DNA of 64,000 nucleotides from Schistocerca nitens (Eukaryota; Arthropoda; Insecta; Orthoptera; Acrididae): assembly GCF_023898315.1 (NCBI RefSeq), contig NC_064614.1:115599501-115663500 (forward strand). Reading direction: 5' to 3'. The notes below the pieces were generated by a model. That model had not been told where the DNA came from, did no database searches, and saw only the letters and a list, made by a program, of their open reading frames with translations. Made by a program: the position numbers and the translations under genes. The stretch's first letter is position 1, and each line of letters starts with the position of its first letter. Shown piece by piece: positions 1 to 11,192 of the stretch.

Positions 1-1260
1 TAATATTTTATTACAAACAATTATGGAAAATTTTAATAAAACTATGCCTGCAATAATATTTTTGAAGTACGCCATGTTTGGTGCCAACTTTGTAGAGGCT
101 CTCACCAGTTTTTGAAGTATTACTCCAATTATGTTTTGAAGGTCACCTCTGCTTTTTCTGCATCTGGAATAGTTATGATTACGTTGCCTCCAATGTCTGT
201 TGGTGGATGGGATTTGCCAGAGGAAGCTTTCATTCTTTTACCTTGTTTTTTTAAATTTTCTGTCGCAATTTTTCTAGCATTTTGAATGTTGTTTGTGTCA
301 ATTTTTACAATGTTATCATCATCACTATCTTTATACTGCTCAGTATTGCTGTCATCTTTGATTGCCTTCTTTAGGTCATCTTCATCCTGAATATCATTTA
401 TGATTTCTTGAGGCAATGAGGAAGTGGAAAGTCCCACTCTAGGTTCTATTGTGAATAATGCTTTGTAAGGTGATTGTTTTATGCCACAGTGGTAAGCTCC
501 ATTTTTCATGAATTGGACATACCTTTATCCTTCCGACCACTTCGCCGAATTGTTGTCCTTTAACCAAGAACTTATATTTGCAGTCTCGCTTGGCATGTTC
601 AACAGAACCCTGGCTTTGGCTGTGCCTTGGTTTTCCACGCACAGTTTTCAGTTCTGGCCAAAGCTTTGCAAGTTCACTTATAACATTATTGACAAATTCT
701 CTCCCATTATCAGATTGAAGAATGCATGGTGCCCCTACAGTTACAAATATGTCGTTCAAATGATAAGCCACTTCTTTATCCTCTTTGATGTTAACACACA
801 AAGGAGAACAAATTTTGTGAGATGGTCTTCGTAAACTAGAATGAATTTTAAATTTCCATCTGGTTGTGTCTGGAAATCAATCAAATCGACTTGGCATCTG
901 CTATTCATTTCTGAATGGAGAATTGGCTTTGAAACTAGCCTAGACATGAAGTTCATCAGTTGGAACAAAGTATTTTATATTCCCTTCACACCATGCAACG
1001 AGTTTCTTCACATCGCCAATTTTCAAAACAGCAAATTGTTTCAGTATTCTTTTTTGTAATGATGTTCTTTTTTCCAACTTTTCCGCATCTTCTACTTGTT
1101 TAACCAAATCCGCATATTCGTCTACTGATAACACTTTATAATGAGAAGACTTTTGTTTTCACTCTGCAAAATTTTCTCCAGAAACTTTTCCCTACACAGC
1201 TTTAGATTGGCTTGTCTACTACACGAAGGCTCATCCATAACGAAACACCTCATAATAATT
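1..1260 (-). mobile_element. Fossil integrase-bearing element (KRBA2-like)
   Basis: Minus-strand reading frames across this stretch resemble the integrase proteins annotated in many arthropods as KRAB-A domain-containing protein 2-like. Visible parts, in order, are an N-terminal region near 1240-950, a retroviral-type integrase catalytic core near 950-500, and a C-terminal tail near 500-130. The left end may run off the window. The coding region is broken in several places, so the copy is old and inactive. The class is uncertain: this integrase type occurs in LTR-derived and Ginger-like elements. I saw no LTR and no clear terminal repeat. A block of short internal repeats lies just beyond its 5' side (1453-1587) and may belong to it. 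Confidence 0.6.
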
Positions 1261-1452
1261 ACACTAGGATTACAATAAAATCTTTTAAACGCAACCAGCA
1301 ACTTAACATGTGCACTCGTCGACGCAAAATACCATTCAAAACAAAGAACAGTATTAGCGAAGAGCGGTTGAGAGGCGTGAGGGGCGAGCCAGAGATGATT
1401 CAGTGATTCCCCGTTCGTACAGGCAGCGACATGCTTTCCGAGTAGGCAACAT

Positions 1453-1587
1453 TAGTTCAGCCTAGGACGTACCAGTTTATCCTAAAGCATGTAAATTCTA
1501 ACTAGGATAAACCAATTCGACCTAGACTAACAGGATGAACGAGTTTGGCCTAGGCAAAACTAGTTCATCCTAAAATCGAGTTTGGCC
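1453..1587. repeat. Short degenerate repeat block built on CCTAGG and TTCATCCTAAA
   Basis: Two units of about 60 bp share the same layout: CCTAGG, a spacer, then a GTTTATCCTAAA or GTTCATCCTAAA motif, and an AGGATAAACC or AGGATGAAC motif that is roughly its reverse complement. CCTAGG occurs at 1461 and 1549. The result is a mixture of direct and inverted repeats. It lies about 200 bp upstream of the integrase fossil on that element's strand, so it could be part of an element end or a binding-site array. I do not recognise it. Confidence 0.5.
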
Positions 1588-1599
1588 AGTAACATAGTC

Positions 1600-4500
1600 A
1601 CTTCATTGTCAGCCTTCCTCTGATACGATTTGATACTTTTGGATGTTGCACTGTTTGTAGTAGTATAACTTGTGTGATAGTTTCCCGTGCATTTCGTTTT
1701 TGAAATTCAAAGTTGTCATCTGATAATTATTGTGTAAGAACAGTACAATTTAGAATACACAATAGATATCGTAGCATCCATTAACTACATTTTTCTTGTT
1801 TCAGAGAAAACAGCTGAAGTGAAACGCCAGGATGGTATTGATAATGTAACATTCAACAGCGAGGATGTGCGCCATGGAGGACTGCGATCTTTTGACACAT
1901 AGCTTTTGTAATTTGTGCATCAACATTCCTGATTCATTTGATTACATCATGTGACAAACACAAAAAAGGAAACTCTGTAATGCAAATTGCTCACCTACAT
2001 CGCACTACAGAGTCCTTCATTCATCAATTGAGGGGCTAGAATTCTAAAGGAACATGTCATCAATGTTTACAGACTTTAACAACTTTTAATGCATTGTAAA
2101 TGTATTCTAAACTTAGTCGCTGTTCTTGTTGTGATAATTTGTGTTGAGGCAGTTGATGTATGCTAGACCCAAGTACCCATGGGCATCACCAACACTAAAT
2201 GGCTGGAGGGAATGTCTAGTTAGATAGGGTATAGATCACAAGGGGGTCTAAGCAGGAGGAGAAATAATATGTATAGACCATATTAGGCTATATGCTATAT
2301 TTAGATCAGTTTAAAACACTGTTGTTAAATTCCTATAAACTAGGCATTCTACTACATTGTAGTTGAAAAACTGAGTAAACTGGAATACTTTTGTAATAAA
2401 TATTTACTTAGCGTCATTCCTTTGATTTGATGGTATAACATTTTTCTGGATGCATAAGCAGGAGACCCAGGTTCAAGTCCCAACCATGGCACAAATTTTA
2501 GTTCATTGCTTCAACTTCTATCCTTATAGAAGAATCATTCTCTGGCTTTTTTTAAAAAAAAGTCAACAATGAATAAATAGCAATTACTCTTGACTACAAC
2601 TTTGTCATTATACAACACTGGACTGTAAGTGATTGTTGTGTGGCATCTGACTGTTAGCCAGCTACCACCTGGCCACTCCTCATACATACTTACAGCACAA
2701 CCAAACAGATTCATGTTTATCTACCCTGCTGCCTCATCACTTGTAGTCACACCAACACAATTCATTGAAACTAGGAATATTGTCTTTTTAGTGAATAATA
2801 CAAATGGATCTGATTTAGTAGAATGTTAGTAAATCCTGTAAACCATTAATCCTTACTGCACATGAGCTTTTAATATGTGTGATTAATTAAGTTTGGAAAT
2901 ATTCATTTAACGTTATCTTTTGTCAACTAAGTACAAAAAATTGAAACTGCTTTTCAAAAAATATTGGAAGGGACACATCTCCCCTGTCCCCCCGTGGCAG
3001 TGATGCCCATGTAAAGTACCTGTTATTTTATTGATGACAGAGCTCTGACACATTGCTTAGGCTTGTCTTAAGCAATCGGTTAGTGGAATAATTTTTTTTA
3101 ATCCCATTGGAGATGACTATAAAAACTCCAGGTATATACAAGAGACAATTACTATCAGTCTCTGGTGATTGCTTTTGTCTGTATTGTTGTGGAATCTTTG
3201 GATGATATATTTCAGCTATGCTTGATCAGTCTCTATTTCATAGCTGGAATTGTCTATTTATACTGTGCCATTAAAACCTGATTTTTCATGCTTATCCTGT
3301 GACAGGTGTAGCTAAGACACATATTTTCATCCTCAAAAATTGCACCTTATTATTAATTTAAAAAATAGATTTTTTTCTAACATGGCATATAGTGGAGAAT
3401 TTTTTTCATGTTGTTACAGGTCTTTCTTCTGACAAGTTCTCAATAATTTCTTGTTAACTCACTCCTGTAACTGATATTATTTAATACTACATGCGCCATT
3501 TATCAAGTATTATTAACCAAATAGCCACTCTTCCTGTTAGTCTGATAGGTATGTATCAATGATCTCCTTCAGAGTACTGAAAGAGGCAAACAATAAGATG
3601 TTATTCTTTATTTATCTGATCAGTACAGGTGCCTATATTATCATTGTCCATAGTAGCTATGTTGTGTAGGTTATGTTGACTAATGTATGACTTAGACGCT
3701 GCTATGGTATCTTAAACAGGCTTGATTCTGTTGTTACACAGTCATCCTTGGCAGAATCTAGGAAAACTGATACAGCTATTTATAACACAAATTCAACACA
3801 CAGTTCCATTAGAGGTAGTAAAGATAAATCTCTTTAGAGCTGACAATAAGATAATCAGCCCACTGCAACATCCATAAAACTATAAGCAGCTATATTTTTG
3901 AAACACTGAGTAATCTTTCCTACCACATCTGATGTAATTCCACTAGCTCAGTGATATGTGAACACGTGTTTGAAATAAAATAAACTGCAGTGAGTAGCTG
4001 AACTGCAGTGATTCAGTGTTCAACAAATTGTAGAATCTAAAATAGTTTTTGATCACAAAGTTCTTCATTTCACTCTATCACCTAATTTGATCATTAGGAC
4101 CTTCATCAGATTCATGAAAGAAGGAAAAGGTGTCTATGTTTCAGCAACATCATTATGATAAGTTACAACAGGGTCAAATAGTAGCGTTGGTTCACATGAC
4201 CCAAAAATCATCTGATAAATAACAAACTTTAGTGCAAGTAGCAAAGAAAATTATTTGCCACGATTGGCATTGTCAGGAGATACAAAAGTTCACTATGTGT
4301 TGCTGACTGCAAGTACAGTTTACAATGTAGTAGTGGATCAGTACCATTTCTACCTCATTGGGGCTCATTGTTCTCCTTATGAGAAAGGCCAAAGGTCAGT
4401 GTCCTCCAAGGACAATGTCCTCCTGTTCTGAGGCAGCTGTGTGATTTATCTCTGCTCTCCCTCCTCTCCTCCCCTCCCCTTTATGCAGGCCTATTGTACA

Positions 4501-4985
4501 TCCCTTGTGCTCTGTATACCACAGTGAGAGTGTCATGAGGACCAACCAGTGGATGGACTCCTCCCCACTCGTGTTCTGTCTCTAATCCTGTTAATCCTAT
4601 CTGAACACCTGAGATGTCTTTCGCATAAATTCATTTCTGGAATTTGTAGCAGAGTATTGTGCCCAGTGGTATTTCTGCAAGCACTCCACCACCTTTCTTC
4701 TGTCACTACTTACAATTTTACGATTGTCTGAGATTTTGCTGATTTTCCAAAAGAACCATTTTAAGATCGTAAATATGAGACTTTAAACGTTTAACAATTA
4801 CCACAATGCATTATTTAAACAAATTAGAGAAAAATTGGGTATTTAAACAACTGACAGGCTACTGCAGTTTTGGAAAACACTATACGTTGGTTTAGTCTTG
4901 TGCTTATATGTGTTAAAAACAGATGCTCACATACTATCAGGTTGTCTAAGAGCAGTCTGACACCGTGATACTACTGTGAACTTGT
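1600..4985. other. AT-rich DNA with no recognisable gene
   Basis: No reading frame longer than about 66 codons looks real. A single tRNA-like B box (GGTTCAAGTCC, 2470-2480) with an A-rich stretch about 75 bp downstream may be a worn SINE fragment. Pyrimidine-rich DNA lies near 4440-4480. Nothing else is supported. Confidence 0.5.
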
Positions 4986-5419
4986 AAATAATGGTGGGAA
5001 CTTTTGTATACATGTATCAAACACTGCAGGCCACTAACACAAACTTGCAAAATTGCACCAGAGCTACCAATAGAATAGGATTGGAGGAGGAGGTGTGTAC
5101 TTTATTTAAAACCAACAAAAAATACATACAAGGTCTGTGCTTCCATCTGAATTACCACAAGAGCCCCTGCCAGTTTGACAGCTGGCAGCCATTGCACGCT
5201 GCCCCCCTCCACCTTGATCAGAGATGTAGTGTGAACAGTCAACAACATGGCGAATAACGCAGTGCGCCTGTGTAAAATACGTGATAAAAAGTGTTTGTGT
5301 TGGTGCAAAAAAGAAGAAAAGCCAAGAAAAAACAAGGAGAGGAGAATGCTTGCTGCAGCGTCCAAACTGCTGTCGAGATTGTAATACTGTAGAAACTGAA
5401 GATCCATGTAATTTGCCAG

Positions 5420-5443
5420 CTGAAGATGGATGCAAACCCGAAA
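5420..5443 (+). ncRNA. Hammerhead-like core in a Penelope-like tail
   Basis: The order CTGAAGA, one extra base, GG, loop, CC, GAAA matches the catalytic core of a hammerhead ribozyme (CUGANGA, stem II, GAAA), although stem II would have only two strong pairs. It is followed by an AATAAAACG segment. Penelope-like elements are known to carry such motifs, and two other cores here have the same one-base insert (14807-14837, and a degraded one near 47930). Stems I and III and a cleavage site were not established, so activity is not claimed. Confidence 0.3.
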
Positions 5444-5991
5444 TGCATATTGGCATAAATAAAACGCATTAAAAAGGGCTGGTTTCTGTATTTTTACAAT
5501 GAAATATCAGTAGTGTAAACTGACTTACACACAGGCCAGAGGTGCACCTCAGCTGCCACCACCATGTCTGGCGCCCAACTATAACTGAGCCGGTTAAACA
5601 TGTCACTTGACAGCTCGCGTGTGTTTGGCTACACTGCGATTGCGAGGTTGCAATAGCTGCCACCACACACTCCCACGACTCCAAAGTACGTTTTGTAAAT
5701 GTAAGCTACAATCAACGTTTATACGTAAGTGCAACAAACTACGTTTTTCTAACAATGGAGAGAACGACGACGGAGACAAAGCGTTTGATAGTATATGAAA
5801 CCGGAAAATAAAAACACCTGAAGTTAGTGACAATATCTATGAAAAGTCATTCCAAATTGTTACAGTAACAGCTGCATGTAAAACGTCATATAATAATGTA
5901 AATCTAAGCATACCAAATAACACGCTATTCACACAGCCTAGCCGATTGCAGAGAGCAAGAATTAATTCTGTATATATTTACACTCACCAAT

Positions 5992-7860
5992 TTATGATGT
6001 CAATGGCGCAGTTCCATCCAATTCTCCTTCACTATCATCGGAATCGGCGCCAAAAGCGTTGTCTTCATCCTCATCATCATCATCATCATTAAGAGAAATC
6101 AGTAATTGTTCGTTATCATTTATAATGACATCTGTAGTCTGTGCTTCTCTTATCAGTTTAGCATCATGGTCTACTTTTTTCCTCCATGAGGTAGCACCTA
6201 CAGTAGCAAGACATTCATATAGCAGTCTTTCCACTTCTGTTATAGTAAAAGTCTCCTTGTTACTTCTCATGTACGCCTTGACTTCACTCCAAACCAATTC
6301 AATTGGATTAAAATGGCAGTGATAAGACGGTAGCCTAATTACCAAGTGATCCTGTTCGCTTGCAAGTTCGTCTACAACATATTTAGGCGTCACAGGCTTA
6401 TTTTGTTTTACGAGCGAGTATAACAGCAGCTTTGACATGCTAATGTCCGCAGCAATGTCTCTCGCCTGCAACCATTGCACCATAGTTTGCTTACAGTCAC
6501 TAAAGTGCGCGTCATTTATGACGGCGGCCGAGTTTAGTTTCGTTCTGCGCATCTGACGTCACAAAACACAGTCAGCCAATGAACAGAGAACGACGTTGCC
6601 TGAGCTCGACTGCAGTGCAGAGCACGAACGAGTGTCTTCAGTTTTAGAAACTTTCAGTCATAAATAAAGTAATTGAACAAAAGCAATGTCTTGATAGCAG
6701 AATTTCTTTTATAGGAAGTTTGGAAAAGGATTCTTTATACCAATTACTTCATATTCTATTAATTAATTAAACCAAACAAGCAAAAAGCCTCCTACTTCAG
6801 GCGATAGCAAGGATAGGTGTTTGTATCATTCTCACTAACCGCTTTTTCGCAATAAAGAACAGCGGTAATTGTTTATTTCCTATTGTACTTCGACGAGACG
6901 TGGGTAATTCACAGTCATACCAACAATGTTTGTCGATAGTTTGTGTGATATTTTAAAGTCCTCCAGGATGTCTACTGAGCGATGACCTGCGATAGCGTAA
7001 TGGTTAAAGTGTTTGGCTGCTAAGTGGATGGTTCGCAGTTTAAACCTTCTTCGATGCTTAATATTTTCTTTATTTCAAAACAATATCAAAGTGTCTTACT
7101 TCATGAATTTTATTCGTCTGAATGTAATTTTTTGAAATTTCTAGTGGCAACTGAAATCGAGCATACGGAAAGTATACGCTATGGACTTTTACCTCTGCAA
7201 ACTCTTCAAAATTTCATGCAATGGTTTACTTCAGGCACAAAGCCGTTTGAAGATCCTGCATGGGCCACAATTAGTCGGGATAGTCTTCGTGTTGGCTGAT
7301 GACCACTGCTATTCGGAGTATCATCTGTCCAGCACTTCTCACCTGATTTCCCAGGGTTGACCCTGGTTTCGTCTAATCATATGACTGAGTGTATGTCCTT
7401 TCCTACAATTTTGTGTAAGAATATGGTACGAGCTGAAATGGCATGAGCTTTTTCTAGTAACAGTTTTCGTCCATCTAACTTTTTAAAACGGAAACCCATA
7501 CTTTTTAATATCATCTTAAGTGACGTTTCCCCCCCACCCCCTGAGGAAAGTTCACTTTCTTTTAAAGAAATTAGCAACTTTGCAGTTGTGGGGTATTCTT
7601 TCCTTTTATAGTATCCGTATATGTGCCGACGAATTGTATCGGATTGGAAAGAATCAATATCTGTAACAGGACGAGGCTGCTTTTTTTTTCTTTCCCGGAG
7701 TACTTAAAAACACACTGTTTCTCCCACAGGGGCTGTAATCAACACTGTTAACTTCACTATCTTGTAAGTCTTGAAGTAGCACCCCTTTCCTTATAACCGT
7801 TTTTTCACTGAGTCCTAGTTTTCGAGGTATGCTATAACTTTATCGGCAGGTATATATGCA
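5992..7860 (-). pseudogene. IS630/Tc1-like DDE transposase, broken
   Basis: Minus-strand frames show successive parts of one transposase type common in arthropod genomes. Near 7690-7400 there is an N-terminal part with the motifs RRHIYGYYKRKEYPT and MGFRFKKLDGRK. Near 7380-7200 comes a central part ending with IVAHAGSSNGF. At 6552-5992 there is a 186-codon C-terminal part containing LPSYHCHFNPIELVWSEVK, the typical end of the DDE domain with its third acidic residue, followed by an acidic tail rich in Asp and Glu. The parts are in different frames and separated by about 650 bp that includes an SINE-like insert, so the gene is dead. The family is a plain cut-and-paste DNA transposon. Class assignment is firm at IS630/Tc1/mariner level, not below. 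Confidence 0.7.
6977..7062 (+). repeat. tRNA-like SINE head inserted in the transposase remnant
   Basis: An A-box-like TAGCGTAATGGTTAAAGTG (6993-7011) is followed at tRNA-like spacing by GGTTCGCAGTTTAAACC (about 7029-7045), similar to a B box. The segment lies between the central and C-terminal parts of the broken transposase. No clear SINE body or target duplication was found, so it may be a short or decayed copy. Confidence 0.35.
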
Positions 7861-8439
7861 TGCCCAAGAACAAAAACAGTTTTTTTTTTTTTTTTGCTCG
7901 TAAAACTTATGCGTTCTCCATAGCAATTCCAAAGCCTGACTATTTAATGGCACTCAACGGCACAACGCATTGTCATTTGGTGAACATCGTTTTGATGACA
8001 TTGTTTAACAAACAAAAACTGTAGTCGAGGAGGTAACACAATACAACAGCAGGTGTTCGCGCACTAACAGACAATGTTTACATGGAAGCCGGCAACGTGG
8101 TAGCGTCGACGCTGGAACCGGCTTTTCTTGGGTGCTGTTATTGGTTCAGAAGACGCGGCGGCTCCTGTTCCTCACTCGTTTGTTAGTTATACTACCAACT
8201 CTATGGCGCTTGGGGAGTGACCTTGAAGTGACATGTTTCAGTGGCCCTGCGACATGCCACTATTGTAAGAGGTCACACCATCCACTAAGCTGCCCGGCTA
8301 GATAAGGCCTGAGGCCAGCTGCAGCAGTGGAGCAGCTGATACATCCTTCCTATCAGTGCTGACCATCACCAGTCTAATTGCGAAACTTAATCTAGTGAAT
8401 CCACCATACTCTCGGCATTGTGCTTAAACTCGCTGATCA

Positions 8440-8660
8440 AAAGTATCTGGCCACCACTATTGTAGTGATCAGAGACACAGGCTCTCGCTTGTAAGAGTCA
8501 TCAGGTGCATTTTCTCAGGTGTTTTGGCAGATATCTGCAATCTGTAGTGGCAGTCAGCAAAAGGAAATACTACTCAGCATGTCTTTAATGTGTTGGGAAG
8601 TGTTGGTTTGTCTCCCACTATGAACAAAATATTTTTCTGTTGTTATTGGATAGGGTGATC
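8440..8660. other. Possible fragment of a Tc1/mariner-type terminal region
   Basis: The text around TCAAAAGTATCTGGCCACC (8437-8455) resembles the terminal repeat of mariner-type elements that I recall from locust sequence. There is no transposase frame and no partner repeat nearby. Confidence 0.2.
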
Positions 8661-8853
8661 ACAAACTAGTCTGGCTCAATATCCATTTAATCAGTGAGTA
8701 TTAACAGGGACATTAAAACCGGAAGAATATCTAGTACTCCAGCACTGCTAAGCACAGCACACCATTTACGTATCCATAACAGCTTCCCATTTCGATCACC
8801 ATTATACATCATCTCGCTACAATCTTTAAATGTGCTTGGTTATGTAGTTACTC

Positions 8854-9798
8854 ACAAGGGAACCTCCCCATCGCACCCCCCTCAGATTTAGTTATAAGTT
8901 GGCACAGTGGATAGGCCTTGAGAAACTGAACACAGATCAATCGAGAGAACAGGAAGAAGTTGTGTGGAACAACGAAAAAATAAGCAAAATATACAAACTG
9001 GGTAGCCCATGTGCAAGATAGGCAACATCAAGGCTAATTCAGAATCAGGAGCGCCGTGGTCCCGTGGTTAGCGTGAGCAGCTGCGGAGTGAGAGGTCCTC
9101 TAGTGAAAAATTTAATTTTTTTTTCAGTTCATGTGACAAACTCTTATGTTTTCATCACTTTTTTGTGAGTGATTATCACATCCACAAGAAAACCGAAATC
9201 GGGTAAGGTAGAAGAATCTTTTTACCCATTCACCAAGTGTACAAGTTAGGTGGGTCGACAACATATTCCTGTCATGTGACGCACATGCCGTCACCAGTGT
9301 CGTGTAGAATATATCAGACACGTTTTCCTGTGGAGGAATCGGTTGACCTATGACCTTGCGATCAAATGTTTTCGGTTCCCATTGGAGAGCCACGTCCTTT
9401 CGTTTACTAATCGCACGGTTTACCGTTGCGGTCGCAAAACACAGGCACTAAACTTATTACAGTGAACAGAGACGTTAATGAACGAACGGACAGATCATAA
9501 CTTTGCGAAAATAAAGAAATTAAAATTTTGAATGAAGAGAAGATTTGAACCAAGGACCTCTCGTTCTGTAGCTGCTCACGCTAACCACGGGACCACTGCG
9601 CTGCTGAACTACTGTCATCCTTGATGTTGCCTATGTTACGCATGGACTACTCAGTTCGTATATTTTGCTTATTTTTTCATAGTTCCACACAACTTCTTCC
9701 TGTTTTCTCGATTGATCTGTGTTCAGTTTTTCAAGGCCTATCCAGTGTGCCAACTTATATCTAAATCTGAGGGGGGTGCGATGGGGAGGTTGCCTTGT
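8854..9798. mobile_element. Fold-back element with tRNA-like sequence in each arm
   Basis: About 250 bp at the left (8854-9104) recurs inverted at the right (9556-9798). The ends are ACAAGG and CCTTGT, and both arms carry a run close to CCCCATCGCACCCCCC. The inner end of each arm contains a tRNA-like stretch: near 9050-9105 with CGTGGTTAGCGTGAGCAGC, and inverted near 9545-9605 with a B-box-like GGTTCAAATC on the minus strand. The centre (9110-9545) has no convincing gene; an 89-codon minus-strand frame there is probably chance. I remember this as an abundant locust repeat. No target duplication was identified. It is non-autonomous. Confidence 0.7.
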
Positions 9799-10374
9799 CA
9801 GATGTTTATGGCTGTCAACGTGCTGTCTGTATTTTTGAGGTATCAAGCACTATCTGCCAAGTACAGAATGGGTACAATGTTGGATGATGACCAAATTGTG
9901 ATGCAACAATTAAAAAGAAAATAGAAGTGCTGATGAGAATAAGCAAATTTCATTTCAGTATCAGGAAGATGAGAAGTTCTACATATCTAGAAGACTATGA
10001 TTTTAATGCCTACAATGTAGGGGAATGCAAATAATAGTTCGCCAGATCTATAATGAGCTGCTGCACTTTTAACTATACATTGCTTAGTTGCCTCTCACTG
10101 TCACATGTATTACACGCACAAACAAAGTTGACACTCGGCGCGGTGGCTGGTGGGAGCTACTGTAAATGGAAAACAGTCTTTCTCATACAGGAGAAAAGAT
10201 ATTTTTACTGTGATGTCTTTTTTTACAAAGATAAGTCAAACAATAGCTCTTTACTCTGTGAACTGGAATTCTATCTACTTCAGCTACCCTGAAAATATTA
10301 CCATCCAAAAGAGACACATGTAATTCACCATGGGTAAGATAGGGAATCAGAAAACAAATATACCCATATAAAAA

Positions 10375-10640
10375 CTTTATTAATATCCTCATATACATTT
10401 ACACACAGAAAGCACCTCTTCCTTTGTTTGCTCGGTGTCTAATAACATCCACCTTAATATTTAACTAAAAATTAAAACTTAACTTCCCCTGAACAGGCCA
10501 TGAAGGCCCAAGGGTCCTGACTGGCCAGAGTGTCATCCTCAGCAGAGGCTTCATCACTGGATGCAGTTACGGAGGGCCATGTGGTCAGCTCGCTGATGCT
10601 TTTAAATTACTCAGGACCTGAATAGCCCTCGGTATTTCTA
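10375..10640 (-). repeat. Possible short interspersed repeat
   Basis: On the minus strand the text containing GGCCAGTCAGGACCC and CCTTCATGGCCTGTTC resembles a locust repeat I recall, followed by A/T-rich DNA. No box A/B pair or target duplication could be assigned. Confidence 0.3.
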
Positions 10641-10690
10641 CAATGGAAAAACATTACATCTACAATAATAATAAATCTGTAAAACTGTTG

Positions 10691-10936
10691 TGTCTGTCTG
10701 TCTTTCTTTGAGCATGCAAATTTCCAAAACTACGGCACTAGACGAATTTCATTGGGTTTTCCCACATAACTTGAGCATAGTCTGGTACACCACACAGATT
10801 TTAGGTCCCAAAACTGGATCATGGGGGGAAAAATACGTCAAGTTTTACTAAAACTTTCTTGTCTCTCTGTTTGAACACACTAATCTCCAAAACTATTAAG
10901 CAAATTTTCATGGAGTTTTCGCAGGTAACTTGAGTA
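10691..10936. repeat. Two diverged tandem copies of a CTGTCTG...AAACTAC...GATTTT-type repeat
   Basis: Segments 10691-10778 and 10858-10936 share the same order: a GTCTGTCTG-like run, a base-matched CAAATTTCCAAAACTA or TAATCTCCAAAACTA core, an A/T stretch ending in TTTTC, and AACTTGAG. The period is about 165-170 bp. A similar core recurs widely in arthropod genomes, usually inside transposons; its function is unknown to me. No coding frame. Confidence 0.55.
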
Positions 10937-11192
10937 TTGCTTTTGGCTCTGTTTAGGCTTCATTTCACAAAAATCGGATAACAGAAAAAAGTTAGACATA
11001 TGTGAGAAATAAGTCTCTCAAGGCACCACATTTATAACATTCTTGTACTTCTTGCCATATCAATTCACAATAAATCTTAGAGCTTTCGATGGTTTGCTCC
11101 ATGCCCTTCGTTAGGAGCAACTAACAGTCAAAATTTCTGTTGTCAGTAATTATGTCATGCTGTTACAGGTAGTGTGAACATCTGCATTGGTT

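Larger units (their letters stand above)
5596..8238 (-). mobile_element. Possible DNA transposon around a broken transposase
   Basis: A 13-bp sequence AAACATGTCACTT at 5596-5608 recurs inverted at 8226-8238, flanking the transposase remnant. Outside those 13 bases the two ends do not match well, and no TA target duplication is obvious. These may be the ends of an element of about 2.6 kb, or chance. The interior holds the transposase remnant (minus strand), a tRNA-like segment near 6980-7060, and a GC-rich segment near 8080-8170. Confidence 0.35.

Noticed and set aside
5102-5472. Three or more overlapping open frames on both strands
   Set aside because: They overlap in several frames with no family resemblance and low stop density explains them; the stretch looks like a PLE tail region.
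6059-6322. Serine-rich plus-strand frame
   Set aside because: It is the antisense of the Asp/Glu-rich transposase tail and of the DDE end.
9124-9393. 89-codon minus-strand gene inside the fold-back element
   Set aside because: No family resemblance; lies in the loop of a non-autonomous repeat known to be multi-copy.
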